The notes under the pieces were generated by a model, which saw only the letters and a program-made list of their open reading frames with translations, was not told the origin of the DNA and ran no database searches. A stretch of DNA of 64,000 nucleotides from Basidiobolus meristosporus CBS 931.73 (taxonomy: Eukaryota; Basidiobolomycota; Basidiobolomycetes; Basidiobolales; Basidiobolaceae): assembly GCA_002104905.1 (NCBI GenBank), contig MCFE01000270.1, positions 1 through 64,000 on the forward strand, in the 5' to 3' direction. Below, in pieces: positions 1-9,639 of this stretch. How positions within the stretch are numbered: position 1 is the stretch's first letter; each line of letters starts with the position of its first letter. The position numbers were made by a program, and so were the translations under genes.

Positions 1-702
1 AAAACAATCAAATATAATAAAATATGCCTACTCTGAGTATTCCTCACAAGTAGTGCCTCCAAGGTCAGTTGGCTGTCAGCATGGTTTCCTGGGAGTATTG
101 TCAGCTCTGAGTCAGAAAACAGTGGTAATAGGCAGCAGTGATCTCACTAATCAGTAAGTTGGAATATTGGAAGAGTAATGATTTATTTTTAAGGGATAGC
201 CTCCCTTATATACTTTTTTTGCTGCTCAAATTCTTACTAGAAAATACTTTCCGGAAATTTCCAGAAGGTAGTAGACAGCCAATCATGTTATTGTGTACTA
301 AAAATAGCGCAAATTCTTGGCGGATTGTTCCTTGAGACATAGTGCCACCTAGCCAATCAGATAGTGGTAATATGAAACCTCTGTGTCATGTAGTTACCTC
401 ATATGGTAGTTGGATAGGAGAGTTATGAAACCAGGATGATCACATGATATTGGCACTGTTGGGGGTACTTGCCATATATGGTAACTATCTTATCTTGGCA
501 TCTTGGCAAGGAATAGGAATATCTTGTGCAATGGGTCAATAGTACAAATAGTTTGCCAGGTTGCATAGTAATAATCACATAGACAGATAGAAAATATTGC
601 AATTTGGGATGATACTAATATAGGGGGGGTAATCCTTTTTAGGGAAGTGAATGTATGGGATTGAGCACATCTGCCTGTGGGTGTCACTGTGACCCCACTA
701 CA
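1..702 (-). repeat. LTR-1 family long terminal repeat, cut by window edge
   Basis: Read on the minus strand this begins TGTAGTGGGGTCACAGTGAC at 702 and matches 38946-39650 and 27060-27750 over its whole length. It includes the shared stretch with a TATA-like 'tatataagggaggctatccc' followed by AATAAA. The full family unit is about 1.07 kb and runs TG...CA, so about 370 bases of this copy lie off the left edge. It interrupts a CACTA accessory-gene copy: the sequence after 702 aligns with 63055 onward. Whether it is a solo LTR or one end of a full element cannot be seen here. Confidence 0.7.
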
Positions 703-1031
703 GCGGAAACTATCAAATGCAGTAGAATAAGGGTGCAATGGCTAAAAACCAATAGCTTCCTCAAGAGCCCATTACAAGCAGGGCCAAAAGCTTCAAACAA
801 GCATCAAAAAGGCATCAGGTAGTTAGATAAAGGCAAATAAGGGAAAAGCATGCAGACACAAATGCACCATCACAACATCTCCCAAGGAAAAAGCACAGTT
901 CTACTCAAGAAGCATTTTGACAAGATAGCAGTGAAAGACCTGGCAGTGATAAAGGAAGATAAAGGGGAGAAAGTCTTCCTAAGCCAGAGACAGGGAAGCA
1001 TGAGAAAAAGCTGCAGTTCTTGCCAATTAAC
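703..1031 (+). pseudogene. CACTA accessory protein fragment, copy alpha (first part)
   Basis: This is a relic of the serine/glutamine-rich accessory gene that travels with the Tnp2-type CACTA elements here. It aligns with 63060-63585. Visible motifs are 'LPQEP', 'SRAKS', a Q-rich 'SSTQEAF' and 'GPGSDK'-like residues, with several stops. Copies epsilon and beta carry two tandem modules of about 70 residues; this copy carries one, and its single module runs straight into sequence that follows the second module elsewhere. The gene is interrupted at 1031 by Copia-A1 and resumes at 9110. The protein's function is unknown; a DNA-binding partner of the transposase, like plant TnpA, is an inference from the two-gene layout only. 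Confidence 0.6.
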
Positions 1032-1378
1032 TGTTGTAAAGTTTGTAATTCCACCTATATACTTACCTAACTTGGTCACATAGATCATTATCTTCAAATC
1101 CTAGAGAATACTGACCAAATTACTTGTAGGAGTTTACTTAGAATATTTCACCAAAATACTAGATACCCAGAATATGAAAATTCTCAAAGTTGTCCAAACA
1201 GCCCCAAACCTTGCACACATGTTCTTGGGACCTTCCTTAACCTATTCTATGTGCTTGCAATGCCAAGGCCATGTATAAGTATAAATACTACTTTTACATT
1301 CAATAAACCATTAAGTGAAAACCACATAATCAACTTGTCCTCCCAATCACTTCCAATATTTTCAAGACTCTTACAACA
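1032..1378 (+). repeat. Copia-A1 5' LTR
   Basis: It starts TGTTGTAAAG and ends TTACAACA. It matches 8762-9109 on the same strand, and 20518-20865 and 30367-30714 on the minus strand, at similar length (347-348 bp). A TATA box and a polyadenylation-type hexamer lie near the 3' third. Confidence 0.88.
1280..1307 (+). promoter_or_regulatory. LTR TATA box and AATAAA signal
   Basis: TATAAATA at 1280-1287 is followed by AATAAA at 1302-1307. This is a plausible core promoter and 3'-processing signal within the Copia-A LTR. The 3' LTR has lost the TATA box (aaaaatac at the same place) and has AATACA for the hexamer. Confidence 0.5.
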
Positions 1379-1390
1379 GGTTATGAGCCC
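1379..1390 (+). other. Primer binding site complementary to the initiator tRNA-Met anticodon arm
   Basis: GGTTATGAGCCC directly follows the 5' LTR. Its complement GGGCTCATAACC is the anticodon stem-loop of fungal initiator tRNA-Met, with CAU the anticodon. This matches the half-tRNA priming known from Drosophila copia rather than priming from the tRNA 3' end. The gag start codon ATG (1383-1385) lies inside the site. The same core is seen at 47290 (Copia-B) and, on the minus strand, at 20510 and 51195. Confidence 0.75.
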
Positions 1391-3190
1391 CAAGCTGTCA
1401 CTCTCTGCAATGTCTAATACTGCTATTACTGGAATTTCTCCCTGTGCTGAAAAGTTGAATGGATTCAACTACCAAGTGTGGAAGGTGAAGATGAAGATGC
1501 TGCTACTAGAAAGAGGCCTTTGGGATATTGTCACAGGAGAAGAATGCACTCCTAAAGATGTGGGAGAGGAAGCCTTGAAGTACCAGAAGAAAGAATAAAG
1601 TGCCTTTAACTGCATTTGCCTTAATGTTACAGACAAATTGCTAATTTAATACTCAATAGCAAAAACAGCAAAGAATGCCTGGAAGGCATTAGAAGACACC
1701 TACCAGTCATGCTCAGCTGCTAAGAAAATGTATCTGAGATCAAAACTCTTTACTACAAAGATGCAGCCAGGAGAAGAAATGAATAATGTAATTAACTGAA
1801 TTAACCTGCTAGTGGATGAGATGGAATCTGTGGGTGTACCAACTACTGATGAGGATGAGATAGTAACTATCCTCAATAGCCTGACAGACAGGTTTCAGGG
1901 CCTTGTATTGGCCCTAGAGTTCAGAACTGAAGATTTGACCTTAAATTACATATATGGAAGGCTCCTAGATGAAGAATTAAGAAAATCAAGCGCCAATAAG
2001 CAGGAAGAAGATAATGCTTTAATAAGCAGTGACAGCCAATAAAGGAGATACCCAAGACCTTTTAAAGGCAATAGCAACCTGTTTTGTAACTACTGCAAAA
2101 GAAAAGGACACACAATAGACTGGTGATTCAAAAAGTGAGATAGTAAGCAGAAATAGCCTGAATATGTAAATGCTGCAACAACTGAAGAAAGACTATTCAT
2201 ATCTGCACTAAGTATAACCACAAACAAGGATTCTCTGATGTAGTATATTGACTCTGGAGCATCTCAACACTTTACACACCCAAAAGAACTTTTTACACAA
2301 TATCAAGAAATTCCAATTATGAAGGTTTTTGTGGGTGATGATAGAACACTTGATGCGGTGGGAGAGGGAACTATCCAAATAAACCTAAGAAGCAGCAAAG
2401 GGAGCTGTACACTGACCTTTAAGGAAGTACTCCATGTACCAGAAATAGCCAAGAACCTACTATCTGTAAGCAAGGCCATAGCAGAAGGACTCAGTTTCAG
2501 CTTTGACAATTCTGGATGCAGGATCACTGATCAAATAGCTGTCCATATTGCTTTGGGTATCAGGGATCTGAATCTGTACAAGTTGACTTATATTCCACTA
2601 TATCTGGAAGCCAATATAAGTATCATATATGAAGAAACACCAATGCTTTGGCACAGGGGATTTTGGCACATCAATTGTGATTATTTGAGCAAAATGATCA
2701 AAGATCATCTAATTTCTGGAGTAAAAATTGATCCCCCAGCTAAATTTGGAGTACTATGAAGCTTGCATATATGGGAAACAAGCCAGACAACCATTCAAGA
2801 GCTCTGGGTATATCAAAACTAAGAAAAAATTAGATCTAATACACTCAGATCTGTATGGACCTATGAAAAATTTATCCTTAGGTGGGATGAAGTTTTTAGT
2901 CACTTTTATTGATGATTATACAAGATACATGTGGGTCTACTTCATGGAGAGAAAGGAAGAAGCTCTGTCAAAGTTCATGGAGCTTAAAGCTGTGGTGAAG
3001 AGAGAAACTGGTGAAAAAATTCAAGTAAATATGCTCTGACAATGGTGGAGAATATACCTCAAAACTCTTCATCCACTTCTGCAAAATTCATGGGATAAAG
3101 CAAGAGACTACGGTACCATACTCCCCACAGCAAAATGGAGTAGCAGAACAAGCTAACAGATCAATAATTGATATGGCAAGATCTATGATC
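1383..3190 (+). pseudogene. Copia-A1 gag-protease-integrase relic
   Basis: The reading starts at the ATG inside the primer site (MSPKLSLSAM) and runs open to a stop at 1596. It then continues through several stops and frameshifts. Visible domains in order are: gag core ('GFNYQVWKVKMKM', 'GLWDIV', about 1455-2040); a CCHC zinc knuckle of the form CNYCKRKGH near 2085-2130; aspartic protease 'YIDSGASQHF' near 2250; the GAG-pre-integrase HHCC region ('LWHRGFWHINC', 2647-2790, and C-ACIYGKQAR at about 2760); and the integrase core 'LIHSDLYGP' and 'TFIDDYTRYMW' (2830-2950). It ends in Gypsy-1 sequence at about 3191. It is non-functional. Confidence 0.82.
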
Positions 3191-3249
3191 CTGTTGCCCA
3201 ACTCCAGAGCCAAAATGCTCAACAGTCTATCCAGGCTCCCTCCTACCAT

Positions 3250-4462
3250 GATTCCAAGATCACTTCCACTACCAAGTTTAGTGGCTCCTAGAATAAATTC
3301 CAAGGTTTCATCAATATAGTTAAACACCACTTGTCACTACAAACCAATTGGTTCCCAACAGATCAAGCAAAAGTTGGTTATATCTCTAACCTGCTGACAG
3401 GAACTGCCCAGAAATGGTTCTCCCCTTTGGTGGAAACCAACTCCCCTCTACTCAGCAACTACCATGCCTTCCTCACAGAAATGAAGCTAACATTTGTCAA
3501 CATTGACCAAGTCAGAACTGCTGCCAACAAGATCAAGAACTTGAAGCAAGGAAACAGACCTGCATCTATGTATGCTTCTGAATTCTGGCTACTAGCCAGT
3601 GACTTGAGCCTTTGGGGTGATGCTGCCCTGATTAGTCAATTTCAAGATGGGCTCAATGATGAAGTCAGTGACCTACTTCTCACTCTCCCTGACCCAACCA
3701 CCTTTGGTGAAGCTATTCATCAAGCAATCTGATGCAACAATTGTCTTTTCCAGAAGAAACAGAAATTCCAACATTCTTGTCAGCCAACCTCCTTCCCAGT
3801 AATCCAGTCACCCAACACTAAGCCTGATGACCCTATGCAAATTGACAGTGCTAAATATAAGAAACTCACAAAAGAAGAAAGATCTAGACATCAGCAGGCA
3901 AACCTCTGCCTTTACTGTGCCAGCCAGGCCACTTTGCCAAGTCTTGTCCTAACAAGAAGTCCAGCTTCAAGCTCCTGCAATCATCCACTAAACAATCTTC
4001 TCCTGAATTATTGGGAAACTCCAATGTCCAGTTACAATGACAGGCTTGCAACTCAACCCTCCAATGCAGATTCAGCACATTCAAGAACCATCATACGTTA
4101 CCAAGTTCATCCAGCCCTTAAGAATGCCTGTCAACATCCACATCCCTGAATCCCACCATGTCTGTGTCCTTGCCCTCATAGTTTCTGGTGCTTCCTCCTG
4201 TTTCATTGACCAGTCATTTGTCCAGAAGCACAAAATCACCACTGTCCTGAAGTACTGTCCTATCCAAGTAGATGTTATTGATGGAAGGTCCCTCTCTTCT
4301 GGTGCTGTTACCCATGAGACCCATTTACTCCAGCTGTCCAGTACTGGTCACCATGAGACACTAGCCATCAACATTATCAACTCTCCCCATTACTCCATAG
4401 TCCTTGGAAGCTCATGGCTTAGTCGCCATAACCCAGCTATCACCTGGAAGACCAAATCCTGA
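3250..4462 (+). pseudogene. Gypsy-1 gag and protease relic
   Basis: A retrotransposon gag core is readable at 3331-3732 ('GTAQKWFSPL', 'FLTEMKLTF', 'LQDGLND'-like segment), typical of Ty3/gypsy capsid. A degenerate zinc knuckle follows at about 3905-3955 (CLYC then a shifted frame). The protease domain is open from 4037 to 4462. The expected catalytic motif D-S-G appears as V-S-G in 'LIVSGASSCFID' near 4180, so the catalytic aspartate is lost. Frames change between gag, knuckle and protease. Confidence 0.78.
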
Positions 4463-4491
4463 CATTCCCCAGAATCCACCATGTCCACTCC

Positions 4492-5780
4492 ATGAAACCA
4501 CCTGATTTTTCAGGTAAAGAAGTATCTTTTCCTAAGCTACCCCAGACACAGGAGCCCATCATCACTGAAGGAGCCCCCTTCAATGGAATACCTGCCAAGT
4601 ATCAAGAGTTTGCCCATGTCTTTGACAAGAAGAAAGCCAAACTACTCCCAGCCCATAGACCCTATGATTGTCCCATTGACCTTCAAGAAGGAAAAACCCC
4701 ACCTTTTGGTCCTGTTTACAACCTCTTGCAACCTAAGTTGAAAGAACTCCATGGCTATATTCAAGGAAACCTCCAGAAAGGTTTTATTCAGCACTTTAAG
4801 TCCCCTGCTGGTGCCCCAATCCTCTTTGTCAAAAAAAAGGATGGTATCCTAAGAATGTGTGTAGCCTACTGTTCACTGAAAAAGATCACAATCAAGAACA
4901 GGTACCCTTTACCCTTGAACAACACCCTGTTGGATCAACTCTCTGCTTCCAAAGTATTTACTAAGATTGACCTCAGAGGAGCATATAACCTTGTCAGGAT
5001 CAAGACTGGTGAATGGAAAACTGCATTCAGAACAAGATATAGTCATTTTGAGTATAAAGTTATGCCATTTGGTCTCACCAATGCCCCAGCAGTCTTTCAA
5101 CACCTGATGAATGACATCTTCCAAGAATACCTTGACCAATCTGTGGTTATCTACCTTGATGACATCTTGATCTACTCTTAGACACAAGAAGAACATAATT
5201 CCCATGTCAAGAAAGTCTTGACCAAACTTGACACTGCAGGCCTCTATACCAAATTGAAGAAATATGAGTTTGACCAGAAAGAAGTTGAGTTCTTAGTTTA
5301 TCTTATCAGCTTAAATGGAACAAGAATAGACCCCAAGAAAGTAGAAGCCATCCAGTCATGGAAAACTCCCTGTTCTGTAAAAGAAGTGCAGACCTCCCTT
5401 GGATTTGCCAACTTCTATTGTAGATTTATTGCCAACTACTCCAAGATAGTCACTCCCTTGACAAAGCTTACCCAGAAGAGTCTGCCCTTTGCCTGGAATG
5501 AGGAACAGTCCAAGTCCTTTAATTCCATCCAGAAATCCTTCCTATACGCTCCCCTGCTTGCTCACCCTGACCTCAAAAAAGCTTTCATCATAGAAACTGA
5601 TGCCTCTGACATTGCACTTGGTGCAATCCTTTCCCAGTACAATGACAAGAATGTACTACATCCTATTGCATTCTACTCCCGGAAATTTACTCCAGCTGAA
5701 GTAAACTATGATATCTATGATAAGGAACTACTAGCAATCATTGTTGCCTTTGAGCAATGGAGACACTACCTTGACGGTGT
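4492..5780 (+). pseudogene. Gypsy-1 reverse transcriptase and RNase H relic
   Basis: The reverse transcriptase reads open from 4492 to a TAG at 5179-5181. Catalytic aspartates are present in '[10 protein letters not shown]' and 'YLDDILIYS', and 'MPFGLTNAP' is clear. After the stop the same protein continues ('HVKKVLTKL', 'VEFLVYLIS') into RNase H ('ETDASDIALGAILSQ', 'YDKELLAIIVAFEQWRHYL') up to about 5780. There the frame jumps directly to the integrase zinc-binding region. The C-terminal part of RNase H and the linker are missing by internal deletion. Confidence 0.85.
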
Positions 5781-7078
5781 AGACCTTGATACCCAGTTGG
5801 ATATCATCCATTCTTGCCATGACTCAATGGCTGCAGGACGTTTGGGTACTGCTAAACCATGAATGCAATCAAGAGAGACTTCTGGTAGCCCAAGATGATA
5901 TCTCTTGTCAAGGAGTACCTCCAATCCTGTGTTACATGTAACCGTGTAAAATCTGCTAGACACAAGCCATATGGACTTCTCCAACCCTTGCCATTCCCTG
6001 ACCAGCAATGGAAGTCAATTTCAATAGACTTCATCACCAACCTCCCAGCATCCAACCAATTCAATTCAATCCTAGTAGTGGCAGATTGGCTCACCAAGAT
6101 GGCTCACTTCACTCCCTGCTCAAAAAACATAGATGCTAAGGAGACTACCTACTTAGTGATCAAGAACATTTTCCAGCTCCATGGTATCCCCAGTGACATT
6201 GTATCAGATAGAGGACCCCAGTTCATATCATAATTCAGGAAGCACCTCATGCAATATCTTGGTGTGCAAGTCAAGCTCTCCACCGCTTTTCATCCACAGT
6301 AAGATGGCCAGACAGAGAGAATTAACCAGATCATTGAACAATACCTCTGGTGCTATATTAACTATCAGCAAGACAACTGGACCCAACTGCTACCACTTGC
6401 AGAATTTGCCTACAACAACTCATGTCATAGTGCAACAGGTCTTGCCCCATTCTATGCAAATTATGGTTTTCACCCACAATTTGATATTCTGATCCCAACC
6501 AACCCTATGAGCCCTCCAGCTGCTGAACATGTGTTAACAATTCTAGAAATCCAAGAAACACTCAAGAAAGAACTATCCTTAGCCCATGAGGGGTACAAAA
6601 AGTTTGCAGACAACAAATGGCAGCCTAGCCCCAAGCTTAATGAAGGAGACTCAGTATGGCTCTTGAGAAGAAACATTGCTACCAGCTGCCCTTGTGACAA
6701 ATTAGACTACAAGAAGCTAGGTCCATTCAAGATCAGAAGAAACTTAGTCCAATTGTGTACCAACTTCAGTTGCCACCAAGTATGAAAATTCATGATATAT
6801 TCCACATATCCCTCCTAGAATCATTCCATGAAAGTCCTCTACCCAACCAGCACCCAGCAAATCCCCCAGTCATCCAAGTGGACAAACACCAAGAGTTCAA
6901 AGTTCAGCAAGTATTGGACTCAAAGTATATCAGATCCCAACTTCACTATCTGGTAGATTGGGTGGGTTATGGCCCAAATGATCAAACTTGGGAACCAGCA
7001 GCAAACCTAACAAACTGCCAAGATCTAGTTGCACTATTCCACCTAATATACCCCAACAAGCCAAAGCCAAACGCTTGA
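5781..7078 (+). pseudogene. Gypsy-1 integrase with C-terminal chromodomain, relic
   Basis: The HHCC zinc-binding half is seen as 'HSCHDSMAAGRLG' and 'CVTCNRVKSARH' (5810-5960). The catalytic core has 'SIDFITNLP' and 'IVSDRGPQF' (6025-6230). Downstream frames carry the C-terminal integrase ('SVWLLRRN', 'KLGPFKI', 6650-6740). A chromodomain spans 6885-7030 ('FKVQQVLDS', 'YLVDWVGYG', 'QTWEPAANL'), which in chromoviruses targets integration to chromatin marks. The protein ends at a TGA at 7076-7078. Several stops and shifts (6231, 6490) make it a pseudogene. Confidence 0.85.
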
Positions 7079-7090
7079 GGAGAGCCCCTC

Positions 7091-7617
7091 AAAAGAGGAT
7101 AATAGTGTCATGATCACATGACATCCCTGGTCTCCAGTTATCTAGCCAAATCAAGTGAGTGAAGAAATCCCAGTTCCTTCTAGTAAGTTCTACTACATTC
7201 TAGCAACTTCTTGAAAGATCCAAGTCAATATTACACAACAGAACATTCTATGGAAGCATCCCAGTAGAGTCTATGTAGTCCCATACCATATATGTCAACT
7301 ACATCTCACATGACCTAGTCACATGATCAGCTGTCCCCTGACATATCTCCATGTGATATTCCAGTCTGTTCTTTAGTATATTCTATCTTGGCACACTTAC
7401 TGTGCCTCACCCCAGAACCCCATCAGTATTAGCCAATATCTCTTGGCATCCATATTGCCCAAAGTATATATAGTCCTATCCCCCCTTATGTATTCCTCAG
7501 TCTGATAAGCACAGGTCTTAAATAAACAGCCTTGCCTAGTTGATCTACACCTAAGTCCTTTCTAGGTCCAGCCTTGCCTAGCCCTACTCTCCTGCCTTGT
7601 GTCTATTCATAATAGCA
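7091..7617 (+). repeat. Gypsy-1 polypurine tract and 3' LTR
   Basis: A purine-rich run 'aaaagaggataatag' (7091-7105) precedes TGTCATGATCACATGACATC at 7106. The unit has 'tatatatag' at about 7465 and 'aaataaac' near 7521, consistent with LTR promoter and polyA signals. The right boundary is placed at about 7617 because copia-like sequence follows. Without a second LTR the end is approximate. Confidence 0.65.
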
Positions 7618-8750
7618 AGCTTAAATGCTTCAATATGGTCTTACACAAACACCAAGAGCCTGGAATTCTAAGATAGATTCTTATTTGGAGTCTTTGAGCT
7701 TTAAAAGGAGTAATGCTAACTATTGTATTTACCATAAGCCAAATAGAGCAAATTCAGTTGTATTAGCTCTATATGGGGATGATCTTATTATAGCCGCCAA
7801 TAACCTAGAAACATTGGCAGTGACCAAATCCAGCCTATCTAAGGAGTTCAAGATGTCCAATCTAGGAGAACTCAGTTACTACTTGTGGCTTAGGTTCTTC
7901 ATAGACCAAAGTACCCAGACTATCACCCTAGGCCATTCCAAGTATATTCAAAATATACTAAAGAAGTACCAAATGGAAGACTGTAAACTGGCAGCTACCT
8001 CAATGGAGACAAACCTTAACTTGGTCAAAACTCAACCAAATCAAGAGAGCTTGGTGCCATCTGTAAGCCCTGACTTTCCTTATTAGTCTATGGTTGGCAG
8101 TTGAGTTTATATTATGCTTGGAGCACGTCCAGATATCCCATTCAGTAGGAGTTGTCAGCCAACATAATCAGAACCATGAATCTGATCATGTTGCAGCAGT
8201 TGAGCAGATCTTTAGATACCCAAGAGGAACTGCTGATATATGTTTAAGATACACTTAAAAGAATTTAGAATAGGATCTTGTAGGATACTCTGATGCTGGT
8301 TGGGGACAACATTTGGAAGACAGAAGATCCACCATGGAATACACCTCTCTTCACTGTAATGGAGCAAATTCATGGAATTCAAGAAAGCAACCAACTGTAT
8401 CCCTTTGTACCACTGAGGCAGTGTAAATGGCAGTCTGTGAAGCTACAAAAGAAGCAATGTGGTTAAGATAGCTTCTTATAAACTTAAGCCTATGCACAAA
8501 AATGCCTATTACTTTATTTCAAGATAATCAAGGATGTATACAATTAGGTAGAAATCCAACTTTTCATGCTAGAACTAAGCACATAGATATAAGACATCTT
8601 TTCATATGTGAAGCTATGGAGAATAACTTAGTTAGCTTAGTCTACTGTCCTTCAGATGAAATGATTGCAGACATATTTACCAAACCATTAGCTAGAGACA
8701 AGTTTGAATATCTTAGGTCAAAATTAGGACTAGTCAGTATGAACATTTAG
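7618..8750 (+). pseudogene. Copia-A1 reverse transcriptase C-terminus and RNase H relic
   Basis: This is the distal half of copia pol after the Gypsy-1 insertion. The open stretch 7625-8086 contains the polymerase active-site motif as 'ALYGDDLIIAA' and the downstream 'KEFKMSNLGELSYYL'. A broken segment (8090-8500) includes 'ARPDIPFS' and 'DAGWGQHLEDRRST'. The last open stretch (8502-8750) is copia RNase H C-terminus ('LFQDNQGCI', 'RTKHIDIRH', 'YCPSDEMIADIFTKPL'). The stop at 8748-8750 is 11 bp before the 3' LTR. Confidence 0.85.
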
Positions 8751-8761
8751 CTGAGTGAGAG

Positions 8762-9109
8762 TGTTGTAAAAATCTGTATTTCCACCTAATTACTCACCTA
8801 ACTTAGTCACTATGATCATTACCTTCAAATTCTAGAGAATACAGAACAAACTCCTGGTTAGGATTTACTCAGAATATTTTCAGTCAAATACCAGGTACCC
8901 AGAGCATAAAAATTCTCAAGGTTGTCCAAACAGCCCAAACTTTGCACACATGCTCTTGGGACCTTCCTTAACCCATTCTATGTGTTTGTAATGCCAAGAC
9001 CATGTAAAAGTAAAAATACTACTATTACATTCAATACACCATTAAGTGAAAACCACATAATCTACTTGTTGTCCCAAACACTTCCATTATCTCCAAGACA
9101 CTTGCAACA
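8762..9109 (+). repeat. Copia-A1 3' LTR
   Basis: It has the same length and ends (TGTTG...CAACA) as 1032-1378 and is clearly homologous with scattered substitutions. It is followed by ttaat, the partner of the 5' target duplication ttaac. Confidence 0.88.
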
Positions 9110-9309
9110 TTAATGCTGTAAGCCTAGAACAGACTGAATCTTATCATAGCCAAGAAGAATTACCAACAAGAGAACAGTTGTCTTTACAAGTGTTGGAAGT
9201 GCAGCCAGCTGAGCTACACTATGGTGAGGTAGATGAGTATGCAGAGAAAGGCAAATTGTCTACCACAGCCTCCGTGTCCTCCATTGTTGACAGAGTGGAG
9301 ATCCCACTC
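9110..9309 (+). pseudogene. CACTA accessory protein fragment, copy alpha (continuation)
   Basis: Sequence after the copia insertion aligns collinearly with 63590-63785 ('LEVQPAELH', 'ADE/AEKG', 'VDRVEIPL'), so it is the downstream part of the gene seen at 703-1031. Homology stops near 9309, where the sequence switches to the terminal region of a CACTA copy lying in the other orientation. This implies a rearrangement between two copies. Confidence 0.6.
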
Positions 9310-9639
9310 CCTATGAGAAATTATTGTAATGATCCCATCAAAGAGCCTTCACAAACTTATAGTCCCAGGACTAAGAGGTACTGATCCTGTCAGAACACCT
9401 AACAGAGACCATTGAAAAATAATTGCACCCCCTATTTCACAGAACACTGAGTCAAAATTTTTCATCACAAAAATGTATAAGTGGCTTTTGATTGGCTCCC
9501 TGCAAATTTGCTCACTTTCTTATCCTGGACACTCTATCACCTCCTACATTTGTGTACATTGATTAGCTATTGCCTCCTTTTCACACTCCTTACTTGCTGA
9601 CTCAAATGTTTTTCTTACTTTTCATGCACACAAAAGGAT
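9310..9639. other. CACTA terminal/subterminal region, non-coding
   Basis: The stretch is shared with 22080-22409 (same strand) and 16644-16980 (opposite strand). It includes 'actaagaggtactgat', 'gttgaaaaataactgcaccc'-like and 'tctatcacctcctacatt' segments. It lies immediately beyond the accessory gene's C-terminus in all three, so it is the end of the element on that side. I could not fix a terminal inverted repeat. Confidence 0.5.

Larger units (their letters stand above)
3191..7617 (+). mobile_element. Ty3/gypsy chromovirus-type retrotransposon Gypsy-1, 5' truncated
   Basis: Domain order gag, protease, RT, RNase H, integrase, chromodomain and 3' LTR identifies a chromodomain-bearing Ty3/gypsy element. 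No 5' LTR is present: copia sequence ('gatatggcaagatct') passes directly into gag-like sequence near 3191. The 3' LTR is taken as 7106 to about 7617, after which copia sequence resumes at 'aagcttaaa'. No second copy of this family occurs in the window. Its presence inside Copia-A1 makes it younger than that insertion. Confidence 0.82.
1032..9109 (+). mobile_element. Ty1/copia retrotransposon Copia-A1 (with Gypsy-1 nested inside)
   Basis: The element has two LTRs (1032-1378 and 8762-9109, 347 and 348 bp, both TGTTG...CAACA), a tRNA primer site directly after the first, and gag, protease, integrase, reverse transcriptase and RNase H relics in copia order. Flanks are ttaac (1027-1031) and ttaat (9110-9114), a 5-bp target duplication with one change. 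The unoccupied site is visible at about 63587, where 'tctaattaacactgcaagcc' runs on without interruption. The centre (about 3191-7617) is a Ty3/gypsy insertion. The distal integrase and proximal reverse transcriptase of the copia are missing, so an associated deletion is likely. All frames are broken. Confidence 0.88.

Noticed and set aside
138-335. Short open frame near the left edge
   Set aside because: It lies within an LTR-1 copy and is not open in other LTR-1 copies.
681-700. GTGTCACTGTGACCCC as a possible regulatory palindrome or operator
   Set aside because: It is simply the terminal part of the LTR-1 family, seen at every LTR-1 end.
4037-4462. Gypsy-1 protease as an active enzyme
   Set aside because: The catalytic D-S-G reads V-S-G and the flanking gag and RT are in other frames.
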